DNA of 64,000 nucleotides from Antedon mediterranea (taxonomy: Eukaryota; Echinodermata; Crinoidea; Comatulida; Antedonidae), in contig NC_092670.1 of assembly GCF_964355755.1 (NCBI RefSeq), forward strand, positions 11,593,201-11,657,200, written 5' to 3'. Of this stretch, positions 38,371-53,200 are shown one piece after another. The translations under genes were made by a program, and so were the position numbers. The stretch's first letter is position 1. Every line of letters starts with the position of its first letter. A model generated the notes under the pieces. That model did not search any database and was not told where the DNA came from. It saw only the letters and a list, made by a program, of their open reading frames with translations.

Positions 38371-40654
38371 AAATCCTGGAGTTTGCATATGTCACATGCC
38401 ATATACAGTATGGTGACTATTCAATACTAAATAACACAGATTTGACAAACCATCACACTCCTTATTTCTATACAAGAGTGTTACTGACACAGCTGAGGTA
38501 TTGGAATCTAATATAATATGAACTGGGTTATTACTACAGTATTAAATATAACATTTTAAAATGCTAAAAACAAACTATCTACTATCTACCACACAACCTA
38601 ACCTATAAATAGACTGGACTTATTCCACACTACAATATACAGAATACTGTAATACAATGGCATATCTAGACAAGGAAAACTTTATGTGGAGAAAAAGAAG
38701 GGTGTTTTGGGTGGAAGTGTGCTAAAGTATGTGGTGCCCCTTAGACAGGCACATGTTATTTCAGAACATATTAAAGCAGATATTTATACTAATACAGTAA
38801 ATACATGTTACCAAACAATTTGTACCAAAAATACCATTTAATTTATTATATAATATAATATATATTTAATTGTGACTGGAAAGTTTTATGTATTACTATG
38901 TTTAATCAAAATTGTGTATTTTAAATGTTGAATTTGGTTTTAGTCTTTTAACTACTGTAACTAAAAGTTGGTTAATATAGTAGGTTGCACCCTTTATTGT
39001 TAGGTATTCCAAGTGAACTTAATTTGCATATTTCTCCATGTGTTGCATCCTGTACAATGGCCTTGGTTGTTGTACTCACTAGCAGTGAAGCAGTCAAGAA
39101 CATAAGGCCATGTTTTAAATGTTTGCTTCTGCTGTATACTAGTTGGCCTGTACAAATCTTTGTAGTTTTGTTACCACTGTATTATACTTAAAGTTTGAAT
39201 ATATCTAAAGTTTACCTGTGAGATAGTTACGGCTCAATTATTAATGTATTTGTGAATAGGCCTGTCTTTTACCTGTTTACTTGTGGATACAGTATATTTT
39301 TGTACCAGTGTGAACATTTGGATCTACAATGCGTTTGTATTCATCAATTGACTGTATTCATGGTTAAAGTTTTCCTGTGAATATGTTGGAATTACTATTT
39401 TGCTTTTGAATATACTTGGATTTATTTAATAATAAGTATTATTTATCATTAAATAAACGTAAGTATCTTTATGTTATACTTATTACAATTTTAAATTAAG
39501 CTATACATATTTATTTTACAATCGTTTTGTAGACATCCATGTGCAACTTTACAATAGATATAATAAGCTCAGCATAATATTGCAATCGCACATTGTATTC
39601 TAGGCCTCATTCAAAGACATTGAACATATATTAAACGATGCTATAGTAACAAATGGCATTACAAGACTTTATACAGTACAGGTGTTGGCCAGATGGTAAT
39701 TTACAAATAATCCTGCAGGCCAGATATAGAGCATAAAGGGACCATGGGGGTGAAGCCCTGGATCATCAATTACGGGCCACCTGTTGAGAATCCGATATAA
39801 TTCTTACAGTACACACATACAGCTTTCTTATCAACGTAGCACATTTTTTACGAGCATTTTCAAACTTTACAGCAGATTCACTCACAGACAATGAACACAT
39901 CATAGTGTGTTTTTAGTAACATAGCATTATTACAATACTGATCGATATACAGAATGTTAAATTTTAACAGCAAGAAACACAGTGTAGGATACAAAGTTAA
40001 CGCCCACAAATGTGCATAATAATTATTATTTTTAGCAACAAAATCCTATCACAATATAAGATGCATATCTACATAAGAAGAAATACCTGGTTAAAATACT
40101 TAGCTGGGATTTATAGCACTTAAGATATATATTTTTGGAATGTTAATGCGATCAATAAATATATTAAATTCATTTGTATTACACACTGATAATAATAATT
40201 CTTTAATTTAAAACCTTAGATCTACTACATTGGAATGAAGACAAGACATATATTATTTTAGAATTTCTTAAACATACCATCAATATGCTACAAACAAGTT
40301 TAACCAAACCTCATTAAATACAATATAATTATTAAATCACCTTAAATTATATGCACATCACAATGTAATTAGATGGGGTTTACAGCACTATGGTAAATAT
40401 ACTATCTAATATACAGTACATATACATATTTATAACATTCAAACTGTCATAGGCACACATATTAGAGCACTCCAACACACATGGCAGGGATAAGAAGAAT
40501 CTGTCCATTATCGCAACAAAGTGATATTACTTGTTACGATATCTGATAGAATAAGCACTCAGTAGCATACAATAACTAAAGATCTTAGGTGTGATTTTTG
40601 TAATTAATATGGAGGTATAGGAGAAATTCTACTCAATAGTAGAAGTACAGCGAG

Positions 40655-40780
40655 ACTACTCCCTAAGCTGCTTTAGGGAACCAGTGCACGGGCAGCCTCA
40701 ATGCAACTACCGAGCATTAAAGAGGGTCCCCTTAGCGCTAAACCAGGGGCCTATGCCCTGCATTATGCCACTGGATTTGA
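40655..40780 (+). repeat. Dispersed GC-richer repeat, member 2
   Basis: It contains CCCCTTAGCGCTAAACCAGG followed by GGCCTATGCCCTG and ATGCCACTGG. This matches the end of the 44240-44440 segment (CTAAACCAGGGGGC...TGCCAC) and relates to 25505-25735. Confidence 0.4.
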
Positions 40781-41031
40781 TCTCAGACAGATATAAAGAT
40801 AAGTGTGTATGTGCGAAGGTGGTATAAATTACTCTCAAGGCATACTGTACAAGTATGCCACATATTAATGGGGAACATATATTTAATTTAAGTATGTTTG
40901 AGATTAATATAACCTTTTTCATAATATATAATAAATTAACAAATTCAATCTATTATTCCATATATGCTACATATTCCTCTGTGACTGCCACAGATATTGT
41001 AAATAAATATATACAGTATGTCAAGATTCCC

Positions 41032-41221
41032 TTAAAATGCTTTCTTTTCTTGATATTCATAATTATCGTCAAAGTTGTTTCCTTCCATGACCGAAGACTG
41101 ATGATAGCGCCCTCTGTTGGCAAAATCTTCATTATCTTCGGTTAGTTGTTCGGTGTATGATGTCCCTGGTGTGAAGGATTGCCCACTTACTATCATCTGT
41201 TCTTGGGAAGATACATCTTTC
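41032..41221 (-). CDS. SLC12A8: Alternative last exon 10b of SLC12A8
   Basis: After TAAATATAG the exon also begins with G, completing the same AGG codon, and encodes about 62 residues ending in TAA. It carries [20 protein letters not shown] then SSV, and GNNFDDNYE, clearly homologous to exon 10a. Its SSQEQ near the beginning resembles the human SPQEQ segment, so 10b may be the ancestral exon. Both exons have matching phase, so each can follow exon 9. Confidence 0.85.
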
Positions 41222-44200
41222 CTATATTTAAAAGAAAACATTTTTTTAAATTGAAAAAATTTCATCTCCTTCCAACAAATATTGTTTGAAATTATTTTGT
41301 TTATGGTGAAGGAAAAAATAAAAAAAAGATGAGGAAATCTGTGAGAATAAGAAAAAGTGAAATTCAATTAGGATACGGTTTTTGCTAATAGTAGTAATAC
41401 CAATAGTACTTGTGTAATAAAATGGGATAGTTTAGCCGCCATCATTGTTTGGTATGTTCAAATACTAACAGATAAACAGTATTGCATAATACTGTGCTGT
41501 TAAAATTAAATAATGATTCCTGGAAGAATCTGAGATACATGGTTAGAAATTAAATTATACATATTAAATGTGAACAAATTATGCTTTTTAAAATGGTCAT
41601 GTGATTAAACGAGGTAAACAAACTGTACGCAAAAAAAAAATCTTTAAAAAAATAACATAACCAACTTCTGTTATTTGGAGTAAAGTTGATGCAGAATATG
41701 AAACTTTGTGTCATGATCAATAGCTTTCAATAAAAAGCATAAACTATGTGGAAAGAAATAATATAATTCAGAATGCATACATGGAATACAAAACACTGTG
41801 ACATTACATTTAAACATTTTTTATTTCAAATTTGTCATATTTTTTAAATAATCACAAAATGCATACACTTATTTGATTAAATTAGACATTAATCAAAGTT
41901 GATTACATTTTAATGGTTGATGAATAAAACTAAATAATAATATACAGTATACTAGTAATAATAAATTAGTTATAATTATGATAAATATATAGTGTAAAAT
42001 TTTAATATGACCTATAAATTATATTTGGTTTATATAATTTGCACAAATTAAAATTGTATAGGGTTTATTTATTCTTTAAACTTTTGATATTGAACCAATC
42101 AAATCAATGGTTGCAACAATAATAAAATATTTTTAATATTAAATTAAATTTGTATCGAAATCAATCACCAATTTCCTAAAACTTAGAAAAGATATATACC
42201 ATGACCAAAATCAAAATGAATCCATATTTGTTATGAATTTTAAATTATGATAAAAAAAATTGCACTATTTTATTACATTTTTTATAATTATGAGACAAAA
42301 TAAAATGAAAGCAAAACAATTGTAACAAAGGTAGATGATAAATGATGACATTCCCTAATATACAGTAAACTACCAACAACTTTAAACTACCAACAACTTT
42401 AAACTACCAACATCAAAATGGAAGAAAGATTACATTCCATATACAGTAATTGTATATACAGTAGCACACTTTTAATCTTCTATATTCAATAAATAAAGTT
42501 TGAAAATGGCTTGCCTATACTTTTTTAAATGTACTATCAAACTTATTAGTGGACCCTGGGTTTTTGTAAAGATAAATTACAATAAAAACAATGCCTACTG
42601 TACCTTATGAAATGAAATTAATTAGTTTAATAATTTGATTTTCAACTAAATTAAAATTATCAAATAGAAGGATAGTAATGACTTCAGTCAAAGAGATCTT
42701 CATTGGTGTACAGTCTCTGTACTGTCGGTAAAGGTAGCCAACAACCCTTTATTGAACAAAAACTTTGGGTATCTGTATACCAAGACAATCTAACAGGATG
42801 CTAAAGCTCTAGGGATCAAAGAGTTTATCTGAGAATTGAGAATATGTACATAGTAAAGTACCGTTAAAATTTGTCGCAGCTGACATAGATCAAAGGACTG
42901 TTAAGAGTTCTTGGCAAGGTGAGCTCAGCGTCCTGATGTTGAATTGTCTTTCCTATACCAAGTAGGCCTACTACAGTACATCCATTTTCTTACAATGTAG
43001 AACCTTTAGTGTGATAAATTTAGTTTTGCAATCTCATACCGCATTAAAAAAATATTTTTTTAATTTTTTTTCTTTTAATTATAGATATATACTATACTTC
43101 CTAATATACATTTTACTTTTTCTTGCATAATATATATTATACTTTAGATGCATTCTAAATATACACTATGAATATGGAATGGAAATTTGACTAAAATGAG
43201 GCAGAATAATATATTTAAGCTACACTGTTTGATTATTTGTATTCTTGATATCAACTAGTAATTATTATATAATTAATGAAGAGCAGTGATGATATGACAA
43301 AACTAAGAATTTATTTTTAATTTATAATTTTATTCTTTTTCCATTGAATCAACCATTAGCTTTTGCGTTTCAAAATCATCATCAAAGTTGTTATGCTTAA
43401 GAACAGACGTGTGATGGTAACGTCCGCGTGTCGCGTAGTCCTGGCTATCTTCGGTCAGCTGAGTGGTCGACGTTCCCATCCCGCCCATCATTGGGGTCAC
43501 AACCATTTGGTCTGCTGGAAAAGGCGTACTCCTAGGAAGGGGCAAAAATAAAATTCGTATAGGGATAATTGGTGATCAATTTTTTTTTTTAAACCATCAC
43601 CAAAAAGAAAGAGAAAAAGCATGCCTAAATGAAAAAAGTTTGGTGTAAAAGTGGTTAATAATGCTAAAAGAAATAATAATTAAAAAGCAGGCAGAAATTT
43701 AAAAAGATAAAATCCAGAAGAAAAAATGAAATGTAAAGTCAACTCTCCGAAAAGCAGGAACTTTCCAAAAACCAAACTTTTCTTGAGGTCCTATTAAAGG
43801 TCACAAAATCTGTTTTACTATCAAATACACATTCAGTATACTTTCCAGATCCACATCCAACATTAGGCCAGCACATGGGTGTCCAGTATTGGGGGAGTTG
43901 ACTGTATATAAACATTTTTCTCAGAAAAACTACAACCAGCCATCAATTAATATGTTTTGGAAATTCAAGATAAACTAAACATCTTTAATATAGCTCTAAT
44001 CCAGTCTCGTTTGTCTTCAGTGTAGAACTGTACATTACATTCAGGTTAGTAGCATTTTTCCACAGGCCATAGCCCTGTACATACTCAAATGGATTAGATA
44101 TGCCATTCTACACTTTTGTCTCCCAATTAGTTCTTTTACCAACAGCTTTTATGTGATCTTTTATCTACTAAAATGTTCCAAAAAACAAAGTGTTATATTA

Positions 44201-47200
44201 AGCTTCATCCACAAATTAAACTGCGCGTCTACTTCCTCTCATGAATCCGTGGCGTAAAAGCTATGAGCTCACTGGCTAAACCCAGGGGTCCCAGAGCTTA
44301 GGGCCCAGAGCATCAGCAGTCCAAAGCAACTACTCAGCGGAGCTATATATTTAGATTAGATAATTTTATAGCTCCATGGTTAGAGAGTCCCTTAGGAGTA
44401 CTAAACCAGGGGGCTTTGCCATGTGCCCCTGCCACCGATCCTTAAGTATGTGGTTGGTGGATTAGTCTATTATTGTAGAGGGGGTAAAATTGTATCTTTT
44501 TGTATCAGACTCTGGCTCTTCCTCACTGGCTGTATGGTCGGTCCAACCATCCTTCCAAAACCACTATTGGTTTGTGCATGGAAGAGTGAACTCTTCCCTG
44601 ATTGGTGTAATCAGCTGTACCAGTACATTGCACACTGTAGTTGGCACTGGCACTCTGATAAGCCATTTGACTTGATTGTATTAAGTACACTTAATTTTAT
44701 TTAAACACTTTTACCATTTTTAATATCAAGTTTGAACAATTTCAATTGTGGTGTTCATCATCCACTATTATAATAAATAACACATGCTCTATCAAGTTTT
44801 TTTGCTCAGTTTCAAAGCAATTTTATTTTAAACATTTATACTGTAGTTGACTGTGTTAGTGCAGCTGATAAAAGAGTGTAATGAATAGTTGTTATTGTAT
44901 GCATTTAATAGTAAATCAGTATAAGGATGGTTATGCAGTATTACAGAATGCTATAACTATAAGAAAAAAGGTGTTAAATTTGGCTGAAGCCGCTACATTG
45001 AGCAATAGTATACTAGAAGTGAATTGAAAAAAAGGTGCTAGTTGAAAATCATTTTCAACAGATAATTCAATATATTCAACACATTCAGCAGATTTCTGAA
45101 ATCACTCATGCATATAAAGGGTGTCATAAACATTTCTTGTACATATTGATGAGCTAATGCATGTTAACGAGAAAGTAGTAAAGTGTGTATATTTTTGAAA
45201 GGCTACATAATACAGAGTTAAGAAGAATACCAATTGTATATAGAATATTAAGAAAATGTATAAAAAAAGATTTCTATAAAGGGTCATGTGAAAAATTCTA
45301 CTGCAGTTACACTGCAGTAACTTCATTTTGTTTTCTCTTTATCCTGTATATGCAATTATTTAGCCAGCTTTTCTGTGCAATCCCACACACTGTTCATTGC
45401 AGTATACTGCCTCAAAAACCTCTACTGTACAAACTACAGTCATATTTATTGTAGTAAAAAATCTAATTACTGCAGTAACTGCAGTAGAATAATTGTTTAA
45501 TGATCCATTAGGAAATTTTATCAAAACCCATACCTGCATAGTCGCTGACAGGAAAACTGTAGCCACTTAAAGAAATTGAAATCTGCAATTCCTGGATAAA
45601 CGCCGGGATTGGCTTGACCTATGTACACGAATATGATGAGACTAATGGAGATGTTGACTAAGGCATAGCTCCACTGAATGCAGAACATGATCACAACACA
45701 ACACAACACCTGCAAAAATAGAGGCCTACATTTAGAACTTTAGCGTTTAATTGACTGGTCGTTCATAAGCTGCTGAAACAGTTCCCGCAATTTGCATTCG
45801 CGATTATCAGATAGAAATAGACAGAGTTTTGTAGCTTGTACCAAAACAATGTTACAAAAAGAAATGATGATGGTGGTACATTAGGCTGTGCCAATGTAAG
45901 AGCGGGGTTGTCAGTCAAGTCCATTATTATAGCTGAGTGATGTCCAGTTACAGTTGTCTAACAATTGCCGTAAACATGTGGGCCTATAACCAAAAGTAAG
46001 CCTAAGCTGTGGCCATCAAAGCTACAGTATCAAAACAAACTATGGAATTATGACTTTTATGAACATATTCTTATTACAACCTCTTTAAGGCATAAAAATG
46101 AGACATTTTCAATAGGTTTATGATCAATATAAATTTCAGGGTTAAAAGATAAGTATAAAAAATACAAACCCCAAAAAGTGACACCCATCTATTGCAGAGG
46201 TGGGAGTACCAAGATTCTGGCATTCGGTGGATCTCAGTAGCAAAGGGCCTGGGTGGGTCTGAAAAATGAACAAAAAGAAAATTATTAATTTACTGCTGGT
46301 TCTAAATTTGTTCTTGCACAAAAACAAGGAATGATGATTTTTTGAAAAAGCATACAGTATGAAATAAATACTATTTTTTTTCAAAATTGCATGCTTTAGT
46401 GGTCATTTCAGGTTGGTTGATCATGTCAGAGATTTACTTTCTAAGGTGGTCAATTTGAAAATGTGATTGCAATGCAGCTAAAATTGGTTTTGACGGCGGA
46501 GACCGAAAATACATTTTTTGGTCAGCAACATTTTAATGCCAGAGAAAAAAAACTTGTTTTTCTTGCCATTAGAAACATGCCCTATGATTATATAATAATG
46601 GAAAAAATGATTAAATAACAATTTTCATTTATTTGTTTGACAACAAATGTATGGGGCTTCTAAAGAGACAATGAAGCCAGAATCACATCAAAACGTACCT
46701 TGTTTATCATCAGTGTCTTTATCTTCATCTAATAGAGCTTTCTTGTCCCCAGTTTCCGAAGGTTCTTTATCCTGCGTCTCTTTATCAGATAACGTCTCTT
46801 TACTCCTCAACGGAGAACTACTATCGGTAATCTCCTCTTCCTCCTCCTCCTCGTCATCAACATTGTCGATGTTCTTCATACTACCGTAGCCGTTCGGCAA
46901 CACCACCTGTTCATCCTTGTTCTTGTCTATAAGATGCGAAAGAAAGCTCTCCTGCTTTTCAGACATTTTCTTGTGGCTTTTTTCCATCTTTTTCTTGTCG
47001 TAGCTCATGGCCAGTGCAAAGTATGCATAGTCAACGCCTGCGTACGTCAGCATAAATGGCATGGTCACGATCGGTCCAAGTTGGTTGACGTGTCCGACAA
47101 AGATGAACAGGATAGCTACGAAACAAACCAGTAGTTGGGCTATTACGGGTTCCTTGTTTGGTCCTTTCTGTTTCAATAAGAAATTAAATTTATTAAAAAT

Positions 47201-50200
47201 TTGAGAATAGTTCAAATGATTGATAATTATTGGCTTTAACATTGACCGACTTCTTACAGTATTTTGATCGTGAAATTTGGCATATTTGATTGGGTAACCT
47301 GTTTTCAACGGTAACACTACTGTAATTAAGGTTAAGTAACACAAGCTTGTTCGTTCAGTTTTATTTATTTCCGTTTTTAGTATTGGTAGTGAAACTTTTG
47401 ATATTAATGTTAAATGAAGTTAGCAACAGTATCAAGGAGTGTATTATACATACATTGATAATACAAATATATCCTGCTTATTAGTGCTGACAATGAATGA
47501 TTTATCCCATTTAATCATGAGTGTTAATGTGCTTTTAAAGCAACAAACAATGCCAACTACTACAAATAACATCATATGACCTAACTATGACCCCTAGCAC
47601 TCTGGCACAAAGTTCAGTTGAAATATATATACAGTATGCGCAACCATGATGTCTAATGTACTGTATGTTGACATCATTGCAATGTTTTTGTTAATACTAC
47701 ACTAACTACTTGTGTTGTACCCAGATACTGTAAAAGGCCACCTTGGGATAAAACACCACATATTTAATTATGAAAAACTGTTGTGTTGGTACTCCGGTAT
47801 CACCTGATCTTGAATAATCACACAATAAATTACTTTAAGAGGAATTTCCATGCAAAACTATGCCGAATGTGCAAAAACTAACCCATTACAGTACAATAGA
47901 GCTTGAATTTAAGCCCATCTTGGGATATATAAATTCACTCCATATTAGAAGTTGCTTTTATGCAATACTACAGTATGTGGGTATTTCTGATTTTGTATTA
48001 GAAAGGGAGGGGGAGCTGTGGGGGTGTATTATAACAACTATTACTAGGTCAATACAATAATTTAAAAATCCATTACACAGACCTCGGATATAAGCCCACC
48101 CTGGGATACAGTATACATCCACTCCAAATTAGGATTTGCTATAAACTATGTAATGTGGCTATTAACTGATTTTGTATCTGAAGTAAAGTGGGAGCTGTGT
48201 GGATATTATGATCTCATTTACACATGGACCTAACATGTAAGCCCATCCTGGAATATAAATCGACTCCAAATTAGGATTTGCATTTATGCAAAACTGTGTG
48301 GGATAAGCTTATTTCGATTAAACCCAAAAAGGGCAGGGAGTGTATTGAACAAGGAGTTGTGTGGGTGTATTATGATCATTTTGTGATAATTTAACAAAAT
48401 TATTCGTGTTCAAGTGTATTTGAGCTCCTTGACAGTAGAATTTGAGTTATCTATCCAGATGGTTATAATTGCATATGTTGCTTTGGGCTGAAAATACTGT
48501 ACACATGATATGAAAGATGATGGCATGATACGATATTAATGTTATCTCCAGACCATAGTTAGTTATTATAATGATAGTGTTAAAACTACATAAGGAAACC
48601 AGTACTATATCATTCTATACACAATAATTTTTTGTTTGCATATACTGTATGTTCCCTCCCAAATATATGTATATTGTGCAAATTATAACATTCATGCGTT
48701 CATTTTATTTCATATTACGGATCTCAGGTCCTGTTTCCTCTGCTGACGCAAACCGTGCAGCAAAACCTGGAGGTGGGGCCATAGGCTTAGATATGTATAT
48801 TGTGCAAATTATAACATTCATGCGTTCATTATTTAGTATCATAATATTAATACAGTACATTATTTAAAGTTTTAAACAAACCCAGTATAGAAATGTGTAC
48901 GCACGGTATGTATCTCACAAATATTAGTAGACGGACATTGTGCAATAGTATAGTACTGTAGCATATAATGAATTTTTATCAAGATATTATTTTCTTTATA
49001 CCACAGCTATACTGTACAAAAACTATTTCATTATAGTACATCAATTATTTCAGTCAGTAAAACAAATAATATCCGCTGCTTCTATTGTATCTTGAATTAG
49101 GAGTGTGGCACAACAATCTCAAAAGTTTAGAGAAGCTGGCCATTGAATAGTAGAATAATTGAATATTCTTGTTTAATGGAATAAAATGTCATGTGATAAA
49201 AACCAAGGCGTGTTATAATAACTATAAATAAGGCTAGTAAATTTATCAATGAAATAATTTGTTATCTACCAATTACCAGACATACATTGTGCAAATGACC
49301 ATGTTACCTTGTATTGTTTTTTAGTATTAAGTATTCTGTTCGATATTAACAAACCCTAGGCCTACATATACACAGAACAACACATTTAATACCCTGAACT
49401 TACATTTGACATACACTTGTATCTGTAAATTAAGAAGCCTACAAGACATTAAAGTTTGTCCAAAATCATCCTGATAATCATACTTACCAAACGTACAGAA
49501 AAATCAAACAGAAAAATAAAAAGAAAACAAAATACTAAATAAAAGTTACAAAACAGAAAACATGAATAATCGCATCAATGGTGTGTTTTCTAGCATTCAA
49601 AACATTAATTAATTGTATAAAATCGGTGTTGAATGGTGAAACTTTGTATTATTTGTAAGCCTAAAACTAGCATTTTCTATATTCGTGAATTTAAAATCAT
49701 TGTTACCAAACTAACCAATTGGATTGTATACTTATACACTTTGAAGTAACATACACTTAACATGTAATATACTTACTCCATGACCGAGGAATTTGATAAT
49801 TGGAATAACATTTTCATTTGCTATACATTGCAGTATACGAGGCGCTCCATACAATCCTCCAAGGCAAGATGATAAACTGGATATGTACAAACCCAGTAAC
49901 CATAGAAACCCAACTAACGAAACCTGAGAAAAAATTGAAAAAAAAAACCCTTTTTGTTAAATCTTTTCTTTTTTCTTTTATTCATTGGTAACAAAATGTT
50001 TGTTATAATTTTTACAATCTTGTTTTAACTTCGCCCACTTTAAAAATATATGTGCGCAATGAGACCTTTTAACCTTTCGTTTTCTGCTTTAAATGTTAAT
50101 TTTACGGTAGATAAGTGACAAGGCGTTTGAAACTTGACACTTACTGAATAACAAGAAGCAAGTCATTACAAATCAATCAAATAATCGTTCAATTTGTAAG

Positions 50201-53200
50201 CAAATACTCAACGCAACATCAAAATCTTTCTATCAACAACAAAATCTGTAAATGAGTTTGTTCTTCTTTGGTGCTTGGGGCAGTGTATACGTATAGTACT
50301 CAAAAAATCGGTTCAACTGTCTGAGTTTTTTAAAACTATGACAGTACATTTTATTATGGCTTTTATTTTCATACTCTTTGGAAAAAAAAAATTGAATTGC
50401 GAGTGAATTGATTACATGGCTGTACACATTGAGATACTTTATAAAACCTGTTTTATAACCTTCTCTGAAATAGTCTTACAGTCATCGCTACATAAAATAA
50501 AAATCTATTTTACAAATTATTCTCCCCCTTTTTCTTTACAAAGGTAGGTAAATTAATATTTAGGAGGTATGTGCTATAGAGTAGTTTAGCCAATTGCTGT
50601 ACATGATACTACACACTGTTTTTTGTCACTAGACATGATACTGTACCACTGTTTATTGTCACTAGACATGATACTGTACCACTGTTTATTGTCACTATGA
50701 TACTCCACACTGTTTGTCACTAGACATGATACTTTCACACTGTTTATTGTCTCTAAACATGATACTGCACACTGTTTATTGTCACTAGGCATGATACTGT
50801 CCAAGAATTGGCTGACCATATTATTTACAAATATATAATACAAACATCTTACTTTTTCAGCAATCATATAATCATTTTGTAAGGCATATCTTGTACAAGT
50901 TGCTCCTAACAGCAGAGAAAAGGCTAAATACATGACTGTTGTGACTGCTAGGGCGGATAATGTCCCGTGCGGAATATTTTTATGAGGATTCTTTAAGTCG
51001 CCACTCATGTTAATTCCAGCCATCACACCGGTGGCAGTCGGGAAGAACACACCGAACACAGTAAAGAAGTTTTCACCAGGCATATAGCTAGAATCAGTAT
51101 TATTTCTGAACGTCTTACTGCCGATGCCAAGGAAACCATTTGCTGAAACAGGAAAGAACATTTAAAAAAAATAATAATTTATCAGATCATTACTTACAGC
51201 TTTAAATTCTATTGTTATAAAATGAAAACCTTTGCAACCACATTATAATACTGTATTCCTCATTTCAGTAATCTTTTCGCCACTTTCTATCAGAGAATTG
51301 TATTATTTTTGTGTTGTTGTAGTACTCATCTGTGTTGGTGCAATTGTTCTGTGTATTTTTACTGTTTTATTTATATATATATGACATGCCAGTTTTTAAA
51401 ACAAAATTCTTTTTAATGGACAAATATAAAGATACTATGACTATTAAGCCTAACACTGTAACAGCATCGTGAATACAGTAAACGCCCCTCCCCCCTTGTT
51501 TTTAAATGGTGTTTAAACCCGGGGCTACCCTTAAAGCAGTTGCTGTAAAAAACGAATAAACTCGCAAGAGTAAAAAGTACATACTGTACATACAATGTAA
51601 TTGTTGTTTAAAAATAATATCAGTAGTACTTCATTATCACAATAAACAGCTTATAAAAGGTACTGTAATAACATTAAGTATGCTGTACCAGTAATATACT
51701 GATCGATATAACAGCTTCATTTAGCATACATACAAGGCTTTAGGCATGGCTCGATGGGATACATAATATGCTTCATAAACAAAGTCATATAAAATAGATC
51801 TTTAAAATTTGTAACCAAATTTTATCTAAGAATTAGAATCATATTATTTACTGTACTATACTGTGAAGAAAGCTTTTCACTGAGAGCCCTGTTTTCCCAA
51901 ATGAAAAAGAAAGCATTTAACTGAGCTATTCATTGGTAAATTGCAAATGAAGATTCGCTCATTATCTGTGCTGTTGGTGAAGAATGGATCTGTAATTGCT
52001 TTATTACCGAAGGAAGTCAATTGAGATAATGAGAAGCGTATAACATGTTTAATGGGGTTTTGTGACGTACGATTTTTTTCAGTAAATATATCACTGTAAA
52101 CTAGTTTTACACATTTTATTGATCATCTGGTCGATACACAAAGATAGCTGAGATCGAAAAGACAATACAAGATTTAAAACTAAAGGGATCAATTTTTTTT
52201 TACCTATAGAATTTTATGATAAATAGTATATAGATAGTCTAAAAAAGAAGCATTAAACAGGTTTATAAAGAGTAAACAAAATATAGTCCAGTAATTTTAC
52301 ATTTTATTGTACTGTAGGCCTACAAATGTTTAATTAAAGTATTTTATATTAAAGCATAAATTACTGAACATCAATCATGGTCTCACAAGGTGAGTACTTT
52401 TGAAAGTCTGTGTTAAGGAGAAAAAAATACACTCAACCCTAGAAATTGTATTTATTTAAAGAAAAAAAAATTAGAGTTTTTTATTTATTTATTTTTTAAT
52501 TGAAACCCCCCCCCCCTCCCCTCCTAGAAAAATATATATATTTATATTTTTGGGCCTGCCAACATAACTTTTTTTTACAACTGTAAAAAAAATTGTTATA
52601 TAATACACCAATAGATGAATGGAGGATATGACAATTGAAGAAAACAAGGAGTGGCCATAACAAAATACTGGTGAAGATTTATTTCCTATTCTAAAGGTCG
52701 TTGAATGACTTTTTATATAAGTATAAAAGTACGGTATCTTTCCTCTACACACTAAAAAGACATACGGTAGAACTAAATGTCCAATTACTCTAGGCGATGG
52801 CAAAAAAGGACAGGGATTAGTCGTATTTGTCAACATAAATTAACTATTGTTATGGCAATAAAATAATTAAGTGGTGGATTCAATCTACGGCATATTGGAA
52901 GGTTGATGTAGGCATATTCGGGAGTCTCTGTGATTTAATAATTTTTTTGTGCAGGAGTTGTATTAATGTACATCTAGATAGTATGTTGGAGTGGCAATAG
53001 ATGCTGTTGGCTTTGCCACTCCTTGGCACAAACACTATTGCTGCTTTTTGTTTGTACTTGTGTAGCAAAATTAATGAAATATAACAACAATGATTTAGTG
53101 AACTTTAGAACAAACAGACTGATTAAAAAGCTTTTCGCTGAAATTATTTTATTTCCTACCTGCATCAGAATGTGTAAATGTCCCAACAACAAAATCCAAG

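Larger units (their letters stand above)
34408..41031. other. Convergent intergenic region between HACD and SLC12A8
   Basis: This 6.6-kb AT-rich region should contain the 3' untranslated regions of both genes, but no polyadenylation site can be fixed by eye. Apart from the MITE at 36318-36871, the minisatellite at 38222-38370 and a dispersed repeat near 40655, I see no gene or RNA. Confidence 0.5.

Noticed and set aside
43363-43648. Plus-strand open frames over exon 10a
   Set aside because: Antisense shadows of the real SLC12A8 last exon.
46647-46889. Serine-rich open frame on the plus strand
   Set aside because: It is the antisense shadow of the acidic loop exon of SLC12A8 (46699-47167).
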